Origin: Saprospiraceae bacterium | Lineage (GTDB): Bacteria; Bacteroidota; Bacteroidia; Chitinophagales; Saprospiraceae | Reading direction: 5' to 3' | Assembly: GCA_020629935.1 (NCBI GenBank) | Contig: JAHDCJ010000029.1 | Span: forward strand, 12,891 to 46,280 | Length of the DNA: 33,390 nt | Shown here: positions 27,971 through 33,390 of the stretch, in pieces | How the letters are laid out: each line of letters opens with the position of its first letter | How positions within the stretch are numbered: the first letter of the stretch is position 1 | Position numbers and translations under genes: made by a program | The notes under the pieces: model-generated | Told to the model about the DNA's origin: nothing | Seen by the model: the letters and a program-made list of their open reading frames with translations, nothing else | Database searches by the model: none

Positions 27971-28558
27971 ATGAAATTAGGTAATTTAAACTGCTTTGAA
28001 CAAACTAAAATTGGAATTTTATTTTGCCTTTTTTGCCTTACCACTAATTGCGCTACAGACAATCACAAACCAAACTCTGGTGAGCAAACCAATACGATCA
28101 AGCCTAGTTTAGAAAACGATAAAGGATTTGATTTAAGTTTTCATGTAAATCCTAAAGCGGACTCAAATTATGATTTTTTAATAGATCTAAAATTAGATAG
28201 TGGCAATTATATCATTTCCCCGTTTTCAAAAGATAACTTTTATATGCCTTTTAGTTTAGTACTAGATAAAAATACACATTTGCATATTGATCAAGCTATT
28301 TTAGAAATTCCAAAATCTAAAATTGAGCTCGATACCATCATCAATTTGCCTGTTCGGTTTATAAGAACAAATACCCAATTTATACAAAAAGTAAATGTAA
28401 GGACTAGTGATGATTTTGAGGTTTTGGGCAAAGTTGAATTCCTAATAGAACCAAGTTGTATTCCTTATTCTATAGATTTTATGATATCTCAACAAGATGG
28501 AAAAATGGCGATTAAAAAAACAAAGACGGGTTTTCATCCTTCCTATCGTGGAAAATAA
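27971..28558 (+). CDS. Lipoprotein of unknown function, weakly DsbD-alpha-like
   Basis: A predicted lipoprotein of 195 residues if the ATG at 27971 is used; an ATG at 27920 would add 17 residues before the signal. The signal has LFCLFCLTTNC as its hydrophobic core and lipobox. The mature protein is beta-rich (FDLSFHVNP, YDFLIDLKLDSGNYIISPFS, PFSLVLDKN) and ends in VEFLIEPSCIPYSIDFMISQ. The order of a strand-rich sandwich and a late Cys-containing segment faintly recalls the N-terminal thiol domain of DsbD, but only one Cys is present there, so redox activity is doubtful. It stands alone downstream of the metalloprotease terminator. Treat the function as unknown. Confidence 0.65.
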   Translation: MKLGNLNCFEQTKIGILFCLFCLTTNCATDNHKPNSGEQTNTIKPSLENDKGFDLSFHVNPKADSNYDFLIDLKLDSGNYIISPFSKDNFYMPFSLVLDKNTHLHIDQAILEIPKSKIELDTIINLPVRFIRTNTQFIQKVNVRTSDDFEVLGKVEFLIEPSCIPYSIDFMISQQDGKMAIKKTKTGFHPSYRGK

Positions 28559-28586
28559 ATATGGAAGTTATTTAATAAACTGAAAA

Positions 28587-28684
28587 CCGCATGAGGTGGA
28601 CGGAAGGGGCTGCCTTTGGCAGCAGTGCGCAGCACCAAACGAACAGTGCGCCTGGAGAAGACCGACCCCTTTAGGGGCATGCCC
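28587..28684. repeat. GC-rich hairpin-dense intergenic element
   Basis: A 98-bp block with about 64% G+C (63 of 98 bases by my count) inside DNA that is clearly A/T-rich. It contains a 6-bp stem GCTGCC-TTT-GGCAGC (28609-28623), GTGC-gca-GCAC (28625-28635), two direct copies of CAGTGCGC (28623-28630 and 28644-28651), CCCCT-TT-AGGGG (28666-28677), and the palindrome GGGCATGCCC (28675-28684). No reading frame explains it. It lies between the unknown lipoprotein and the 3' end of the acyl-CoA synthetase gene. It may be a dispersed repeat, a structured RNA or a terminator region; which one is unknown. Confidence 0.6.
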
Positions 28685-28710
28685 AAATTAATGTTATTTT
28701 AAAGATTCGC

Positions 28711-30366
28711 TTAACTTTCCCAAACTACCGCATCCTTCATCTCATACCATTTCACATAACGGCTATTATATAATTTTTCGATTGGGTTTCTTTTGATTTT
28801 CATAGTAGGCGTTAAAAGAGAATTTTCGATTGTCCATTCTTCTTTTACAACAACTACTTTCTTTAATTTCTCATGTTTCTCAAGGCTCGGATTAATTTCG
28901 GTTAAGGTTTCCGATAAGCTCATCGAAAGTTCCTCTTTACTTAATTTTTTGGCCTCTTCAGAAAGCACGACTAAGGCGATAGGTTGTGGCAGATTATTCC
29001 CCACGACACAAATTTGTTCGAGCAAACTATTCTTAGCAAATTTCATTTCTATAGGAGAAGGAGAAACATATTTTCCTTTCTCTGTTTTAAAAATATCTTT
29101 CACTCTACCTGTAATGTAAAGGTAACCGTTTTCATCAACATAACCCTCATCCCCTGTACGAAGAAATCCGTCTCTGAAAGCATTATCCGTTAATTCTGGT
29201 TCTTTATAATATTCAACCATCAAGCAATCGCTTTTCACTAGGATCTCCCCATTTTCTTCGATACGCACATCGACGTTTGGCATAGCTTGACCTGCAGAGC
29301 CAAAACGCTCTTTTCCCTTTCGATTAAAATGAGAATATGCAGTATTTTCGGTCATTCCATAAACCTCTTGTAAATTGATGCCTAATTTTTTATACCATTT
29401 CATCAAGGCAGGAGGAGTAGGTGCGGCTCCAGTAAAATAATGATTACAATCATTCAAGCCCAAGCCCGTTTTAATCTTCTTTTTGATGATACCAGAAATA
29501 ATAGGCAGGCTAAGTAACATGCTTAATTTAGGCTGTGATAATTTAGATAAAATACCCATTTGAAACTTAGTCCAAATACGTGGCACACCCAAGAATACGG
29601 TCGGTTTAGTATCTGCAAGATTTTTAGCGAAAGTATCTAAAGATTCGGCAAAGAAGATGGTTCCTCCTTCATAGATTGCCCCAATTTCGATAAGCATACG
29701 TTCGGCGATATGGGCAAGAGGTAAATAAGAAAACATTCTTGCTTCTTTTCCTCCTGCATGAATGACGGTTTGAGCCGCAGTAATGGCATAAGCCAACGCA
29801 TGGAAACGATGGACTACACCTTTGGGTTTTCCTGTGGTACCCGAAGTATAAATTATCGTCATAATTTGATCTAGATCACGATCTGGATTGCTACTTAGCG
29901 CAGGTGTAATTTTACAGATTTCTTCCCATTGGGTATATTCTTTTGGTGCATATTTTGGAAACGAAATACAAGTCACCTCCGCAGGAACGCCATCCGCCAT
30001 AGAGGCCCAATCATCTAATTTTCCTACAAAAAGAAATTTGGCTTGACTGTGAGTTAATACATAATTCAGCGTTGTTGCATTTACGTTTGGGTAAATAGGT
30101 ACGGAGACATGACCAGCCATCATAATTGCTAAATCACACATTACCCACCAAGCACAATTTTTGGAAACTAATCCAATTTTTGACCCCGCGGGTAAATTTT
30201 GATTTATTAAATATTGCGCCATTTTTCGAATTTCTTGCCCCGTCTCTTTCCAAGTAAAATCAATATTTTTACCTTCGTAAGGTTGGCGCATAAACAGGTT
30301 ATTGGCTTGTTCTTTTTCCCATTGATAAAATATGGCCAATGGGGATTTTAGGTTTGCTGTGTCCAT
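28711..30366 (-). CDS. Long-chain fatty acid-CoA ligase (AMP-binding)
   Basis: An adenylate-forming enzyme of 551 residues that activates fatty acids to acyl-CoA with ATP and CoA. Motifs are the P-loop YTSGTTGKPKG (about 173-183), a PLAHIAERM segment, YGMTENTAYSHF, the hinge region LRTGDEGYVDENGYLYITGR and KDIFKTEKGKYVSPSPIE with the C-terminal lid. This pattern is that of FadD15-type long-chain acyl-CoA synthetases. A further in-frame ATG at 30414 would add 16 hydrophobic residues; the ATG at 30366 (MDTANLKSPLAIFYQ) fits the family better. It is divergent from the peroxiredoxin-like gene. Chain-length preference is not predictable. Confidence 0.93.
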   Translation of the reverse strand: MDTANLKSPLAIFYQWEKEQANNLFMRQPYEGKNIDFTWKETGQEIRKMAQYLINQNLPAGSKIGLVSKNCAWWVMCDLAIMMAGHVSVPIYPNVNATTLNYVLTHSQAKFLFVGKLDDWASMADGVPAEVTCISFPKYAPKEYTQWEEICKITPALSSNPDRDLDQIMTIIYTSGTTGKPKGVVHRFHALAYAITAAQTVIHAGGKEARMFSYLPLAHIAERMLIEIGAIYEGGTIFFAESLDTFAKNLADTKPTVFLGVPRIWTKFQMGILSKLSQPKLSMLLSLPIISGIIKKKIKTGLGLNDCNHYFTGAAPTPPALMKWYKKLGINLQEVYGMTENTAYSHFNRKGKERFGSAGQAMPNVDVRIEENGEILVKSDCLMVEYYKEPELTDNAFRDGFLRTGDEGYVDENGYLYITGRVKDIFKTEKGKYVSPSPIEMKFAKNSLLEQICVVGNNLPQPIALVVLSEEAKKLSKEELSMSLSETLTEINPSLEKHEKLKKVVVVKEEWTIENSLLTPTMKIKRNPIEKLYNSRYVKWYEMKDAVVWES

Positions 30367-30474
30367 GTTAAAAGTAGTTAAAATGACAATTTGGATTAAA
30401 CTTAATGAAATCATTGGAAAGTTTAGACAAAATAAGCAGATTTGTTTATTCGATTATTCAAAAATAAAATCTAG

Positions 30475-31185
30475 ATGAAAACACTGCCTTCTATATATCT
30501 TATCTTACTTTTCTTTTTCTCTTGTAATCAAAGTAATGAAAAACAAACTAAACCCTCCGAAATGAAAAAAGAGCATACAAGCACTACGAACTCAACGAAT
30601 GAAGAAAATACCTTACCCAAAGAATTATTGATCAAACTTGGAATGGATGTAGACGAAGGCCACCCCCTAGGATTAAAAATTGGAGATCAAGCCCCTACTT
30701 TTTCTACTCAAGATCACATGGGGAATGCATTGGAATTAAATCAATTATTGAAACAAGGACCAGTGGTACTTCAGTTTTATAGAGGCGATTGGTGTCCAGT
30801 TTGTAATCGATATTTAAGTGCATTTCAGGATTCTGTCCAATTAATAAAAGATCGAGGTGCCCAAGTCATTGCCATCACACCTCAAACCAATGAATATATT
30901 AAAAAGACCATAGCCATAACAAATATTGAATATCCTGTTATAGCGGATAAAGGCTATTCGATCATGAAAAACTATAAGGTTTTATTTAAAGTGACCGAAT
31001 CATATGATGCGATGATTAAAGATAAATTACAAGCAGATATTGCTTCTTCTAATAATGATAAAACACCATATTTACCTGTACCCGCCACTTATGTTATTGG
31101 GAAAGATGGCAAAATCAAATATGTACATTTCAATCCGAAGTATCAAGATCGAGCCACTGTAAGCGATATATTAGCACATCTTTAA
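30475..31185 (+). CDS. Peroxiredoxin-like (AhpC/TSA) lipoprotein
   Basis: A predicted lipoprotein of 236 residues. The signal has LILLFFFSC with the lipobox Cys17, then a Lys/Ser/Thr-rich linker to about 45. The thioredoxin-fold domain, about 68-236, has DQAPTF, VVLQFYRGDWCPVCNRY with Cys107 and Cys110, AITPQTNEY, and PVPATYVIGKDGKIKYVHFNP. It resembles peroxiredoxin-like proteins of the AhpC/TSA superfamily with a CxxC in place of the single peroxidatic Cys arrangement. It should protect the envelope from peroxides or act as a thiol oxidoreductase. It is divergent from the acyl-CoA synthetase gene and not clearly in an operon. Confidence 0.88.
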   Translation: MKTLPSIYLILLFFFSCNQSNEKQTKPSEMKKEHTSTTNSTNEENTLPKELLIKLGMDVDEGHPLGLKIGDQAPTFSTQDHMGNALELNQLLKQGPVVLQFYRGDWCPVCNRYLSAFQDSVQLIKDRGAQVIAITPQTNEYIKKTIAITNIEYPVIADKGYSIMKNYKVLFKVTESYDAMIKDKLQADIASSNNDKTPYLPVPATYVIGKDGKIKYVHFNPKYQDRATVSDILAHL

Positions 31186-31393
31186 TGTTAGGATGAGATG
31201 TCACAAGCCTTTCCTGTAACCTATTAGTTTTGTTTGTTCTTCTTCCACTAATCAAACATATTAAACGTCAGTAATTTATCAATCAAATATTGCCTTTTGG
31301 TAAAGGATAAAGTACATTGGATCAAACAAAAACGCGCTCGTTGGTTTTTCAAAGCTCAGAAAAATCGAACCTAAACCAAACAAAATATTTGTT

Positions 31394-32308
31394 ATGCAGG
31401 AAAAAGCGAGTGAGCAAAACAATAATAAAGGTCAAACTAAACCTTCATTATCTGGTTTGCAGGAAGAAAACAGGATATTGAGAGATCGGAATGCATTGTT
31501 GATAGAACAACAAACTAAGCAAGCCCATGTAATAGCTCAGGCTTTAAAGGATCGTCAAAATATTGAACGAAGATTATTTGAAAATTTTAAATCTCTGATT
31601 GAAGAACGCAACACCAATCAGGAAATTCGAAATAGAACGGAAGAATTATATCATATTTTGGCATGTGATTTAAAAGCGCCTTTACGTCAATCGGCAGCTC
31701 TTTTGGATTTATTTCAGATTCGATCTGGAGTCGATTTAGATCAGCGTTCTTTAAATTATTTAAATCAAATAAAATCGCACGTACATGAAGTAAGCAATAA
31801 ACTAAATGATTTATTGTTTGTGTCTTCTATTACCAAAGTAAAAGAACGCGATGAAATTATAGATTTAAATCTTATCGTTCGTGATATTATAGCCCAAAAG
31901 AAAGAAGAACTTTCAGCCTTAGATGGTCAAATTATTTATAGTGAATTGCCTTTAATAAAGGCTTGCAAATCGCAAATCAATTTTATTTTCAAGCAATTAA
32001 TTGAAAATGCGATTAAGTTTCGAAGAAGTTTTCCTCCAGTAATTACGATTAGTTGTACTGGAAAAAATTCAAAATATATCTTTGCTATTCAAGATAATGG
32101 GATCGGTATCAACCCATCTGAAAGGGCAGGTATTTTTAGTCTATTCAAAAAGATATCTACAGGAAAAGAATATGCAGGTACTGGTGTAGGATTATTTGCT
32201 TGTCAAAAAATCATAGAATTACATAATGGGAAAATTTGGTATTCGTCTAATGAAAACGGAACGACATTCTTCTTTTCAATACCTGATTGTTTAATTCAAT
32301 TATCATAG
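31394..32308 (+). CDS. Soluble histidine-kinase-like protein with Cys in place of the phospho-acceptor His
   Basis: A 304-residue protein without membrane segments or signal peptide. Residues about 20-80 form a coiled coil (LQEENRILRDRNALLIEQQ). The dimerisation segment reads LACDLKAPLRQS, where family members normally have xHDLKAPLR, so the phospho-acceptor His is replaced by Cys91 (codon TGT at 31664-31666). The nearest His is four residues earlier, out of register. The ATPase domain is otherwise complete: N-box QLIENAIKF, G1 DNGIGINP, F-box-like IFSLFKKI, G2 GTGVGLFACQ. It probably binds ATP but cannot autophosphorylate in the usual way, suggesting a pseudokinase or partner-regulating role. 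No response regulator is adjacent. A sequencing error is possible but would need at least two base changes. Confidence 0.9.
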   Translation: MQEKASEQNNNKGQTKPSLSGLQEENRILRDRNALLIEQQTKQAHVIAQALKDRQNIERRLFENFKSLIEERNTNQEIRNRTEELYHILACDLKAPLRQSAALLDLFQIRSGVDLDQRSLNYLNQIKSHVHEVSNKLNDLLFVSSITKVKERDEIIDLNLIVRDIIAQKKEELSALDGQIIYSELPLIKACKSQINFIFKQLIENAIKFRRSFPPVITISCTGKNSKYIFAIQDNGIGINPSERAGIFSLFKKISTGKEYAGTGVGLFACQKIIELHNGKIWYSSNENGTTFFFSIPDCLIQLS

Positions 32309-32325
32309 GTATAAAATATTCATTC

Positions 32326-32434
32326 ACAGAGGCAAAAGCTTAATTGGATTTGTAACCCCTATAATTTAGTTTTAAAGCGCATGTAAAAGTTTCAATTTGC
32401 TAAGAAGCCCGATTAAGCATGCCTCTGTTTTTTA
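32326..32434 (+). terminator. Long imperfect stem-loop ending in a T-tract
   Basis: ACAGAGGCAAAAGCTTAATTGG (32326 on) pairs with a right arm ending at 32428 that reads, as reverse complement, ACAGAGGC-AT-GCTTAATCGG. About 60 bp of A/T-rich loop lie between. A T-run follows the right arm (32428-32433). It lies between the kinase-like gene and the convergent gmhA, overlapping the last bases of the latter. It may be a long terminator, a small RNA or a miniature inverted-repeat element. Confidence 0.5.
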
Positions 32435-33007
32435 CTCTTGCATATACTTTTCGACAAGTTCACAAATGATATGACCGATCAACATATGGCACTCTTGAAT
32501 ACGAGGTGTATCTGATGAAGGAATCTTAATTATATCCTCACAAATTAGATTCATTGCTCCCCCACTCGCTCCAGTCATTCCGACTACATACAAACCTAGT
32601 GCCTTGGCTTTTTCTATTGCAGCAATAATATTTTCAGAATTTCCTGAAGTAGATAAAGCGACAAGTACATCCCCTTTTTTGCCTTTGGCTTCTACTGCAC
32701 GGGCAAAAACTTCTTTAAAACTATAATCATTGGCTACGCCAGTTAGGTAACTGGTATTTACGTGTAGGGCTTCTGCAAAAAGCGGTGGGCGGTCGAGATA
32801 GAATCGTCCAGAGAGTTCGCCAGCGAGGTGTTCGGAATCGGCGGTAGAGCCTCCGTTTCCGCAGAAGAGTATTTTGTTTCCAGCTTTTAAAGCAAGTACC
32901 ATTTTTTGGGAAATCTTTTCTATAAGAGGAATAAGTGATTCCTCTTTGAGGAGTTGGGTTTTAAGATTTATGCTTTGTGTTATGGCTTGTTTGATTCGAT
33001 CTTTCAT
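32432..33007 (-). CDS. gmhA: Sedoheptulose 7-phosphate isomerase
   Basis: GmhA isomerises sedoheptulose 7-phosphate to heptose 7-phosphate, the first step in making ADP-heptose for lipopolysaccharide core or S-layer and glycoprotein glycans. The 191-residue length fits the family. The SIS domain has FCGNGGSTADSEHLAGEL, STSGNS for phosphate binding, and TPRIQECHMLIGHI. The zinc and catalytic residues fall at His60, Glu64, Gln171 and His179, one position from those known in E. coli GmhA (61, 65, 172, 180). No other heptose genes are visible before the right edge. The ATG at 33007 is a normal start. The upstream region is filled with repeats, so its promoter is hard to place. Confidence 0.95.
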   Translation of the reverse strand: MKDRIKQAITQSINLKTQLLKEESLIPLIEKISQKMVLALKAGNKILFCGNGGSTADSEHLAGELSGRFYLDRPPLFAEALHVNTSYLTGVANDYSFKEVFARAVEAKGKKGDVLVALSTSGNSENIIAAIEKAKALGLYVVGMTGASGGAMNLICEDIIKIPSSDTPRIQECHMLIGHIICELVEKYMQE

Positions 33008-33055
33008 GTTGATATGGTATGAGGGGATGAAATTACGTTAAAGTATTATTTTATT

Positions 33056-33079
33056 GTTCTTTTTCTTGAAAAAAAGAAC
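33056..33079. repeat. Short A/T hairpin upstream of gmhA
   Basis: GTTCTTTTT pairs with AAAAAGAAC (9 bp) around CTTGAA. It lies between gmhA and the larger palindromic element to its right, and may belong to the same repeat block. Confidence 0.5.
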
Positions 33080-33089
33080 CAAAATTCAA

Positions 33090-33215
33090 GACTTATTTTA
33101 TTTTTTAACGCATTTTGATGGTTTAAAAACCTAAACAAAATAAACTCGCTTCGCTCAGACAGTATTTTGTTTTTGACGGTTTTTTAACCATCAAAATACT
33201 AAAATAAAAGAGGTC
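33090..33215. repeat. Near-palindromic 126-bp intergenic element (MITE-like)
   Basis: Nested inverted repeats fold this stretch into one long hairpin. The outer arms are GACTTATTTTATTTT and a match at the right end (two mismatches). The middle arms are 33112-33131 and 33178-33197, 20 bp with one mismatch. The inner arms AAACAAAATA (33133-33142) and TATTTTGTTT (33163-33172) are perfect. The 20-nt loop (33143-33162) is GC-richer and contains CTCGCTTCGCTCAGAC. There is no open reading frame. Together with the flanking repeats it fills the 383-bp gene-free right end. Confidence 0.65.
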
Positions 33216-33273
33216 GGTTTTTAGCTTTCCGTTTTAGAAGGGGCTTATTTGTTGTTGGAATATTGGAGTTTTT

Positions 33274-33390
33274 GGTGCGATTGCGGGGCAATCGGGAAGT
33301 TGGGGAGGAAGAGGGAATTGGTGCGATTGCGGGGCAATCGGGAAGGTTGTGAGGAAAGAGGGAATTGGTGCGATTGTGGGGCAATCGGGA
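33274..33390. repeat. Tandem 46-47-bp repeats, each with a hairpin (continues past the window)
   Basis: Units begin with GGTGCGATTG at 33274, 33320 and 33367; the first two are 46 and 47 bp and the third is cut by the window edge. Each contains CGATTGC-GGG-GCAATCG, a 7-bp perfect inverted repeat; in unit 3 the C becomes T, leaving a wobble pair. The segments between hairpins are near-identical G/A-rich sequence (GGAGGAAGAGGGAATT type), so these are tandem repeats and not a CRISPR array. Purine-rich composition contrasts with the surrounding A/T-rich DNA. Role unknown. Confidence 0.75.

Noticed and set aside
33199-33384. Minus-strand 61-residue reading frame
   Set aside because: It lies in the hairpin repeats and is Pro/Ser/Asn-rich low-complexity; its repeats come from the DNA repeats, not from a protein family.
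33274-33390. Possible CRISPR array at the right edge
   Set aside because: The segments between the conserved parts are nearly the same as each other rather than unique spacers, and no cas gene is visible.

Overview
The window is AT-rich DNA from a member of the Bacteroidota. The evidence is a type IX secretion C-terminal sorting domain with a SprB-like repeat on a secreted metalloprotease, an M61 peptidase, a 2TM-domain protein, many lipoproteins, A/T-rich start regions mostly lacking Shine-Dalgarno sequences, and several TAnnTTTG promoter elements typical of the phylum. A free-living saprospirian or flavobacterium-like lineage is plausible, but there is no rRNA or other marker to settle it. 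I saw no tRNA, rRNA, CRISPR array, transposase, integrase or prophage gene.

Layout. 1-2162 (-): most of a membrane histidine kinase with a large N-terminal, probably TPR-like, periplasmic part, cut by the left edge. 2419-6808 (-): probable operon guaA (GMP synthase) - periplasmic-binding-fold lipoprotein - Sad/YneI-type aldehyde dehydrogenase. 6919-9005 (+): orphan FtsX/MacB-like permease translationally coupled to a DUF72 protein. 8994-10859 (-): M61 peptidase with PDZ domain. 11034-11465 (+): 2TM protein. 11473-16352 (-): sbcD-sbcC nuclease operon with a TTG start on sbcD. 16505-18097 (+): ankyrin protein, separated by a bidirectional terminator from a small outer-membrane beta-barrel protein (-). 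18880-19203 (-): small unknown protein. 19429-23617 (+): leucine-rich-repeat lipoprotein, then a large VIT/VWA/DUF2135 lipoprotein with a strong terminator. 23829-25233 (+): exported SRPBCC protein, uracil-DNA glycosylase family protein and a truncated SMI1/KNR4 (SUKH) protein. 25396-27849 (+): T9SS-exported zinc metalloprotease with a strong terminator. 27971-28558 (+): unknown lipoprotein. 28711-30366 (-): long-chain acyl-CoA synthetase. 30475-31185 (+): peroxiredoxin-like lipoprotein. 31394-32308 (+): soluble kinase-like protein whose phospho-acceptor His is replaced by Cys. 32432-33007 (-): gmhA.

Most genes are housekeeping or cell-envelope functions: purine synthesis, aldehyde and fatty-acid activation, DNA end processing and repair, LPS heptose precursor synthesis, and secreted or lipidated proteins. 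They do not form one obvious pathway. The clearest unexplained signals are non-coding and concentrated in the last 5 kb: a GC-rich, hairpin-dense ~98-bp element (28587-28684), a long stem-loop ending in a T-tract (32326-32428), a ~126-bp near-palindrome (33090-33215), and 46/47-bp tandem repeats each carrying a perfect or near-perfect hairpin (33274 to the right edge). The most notable protein-level oddity is the His-to-Cys substitution in the kinase at 31394-32308. I found no convincing new multi-gene defence or mobile system.
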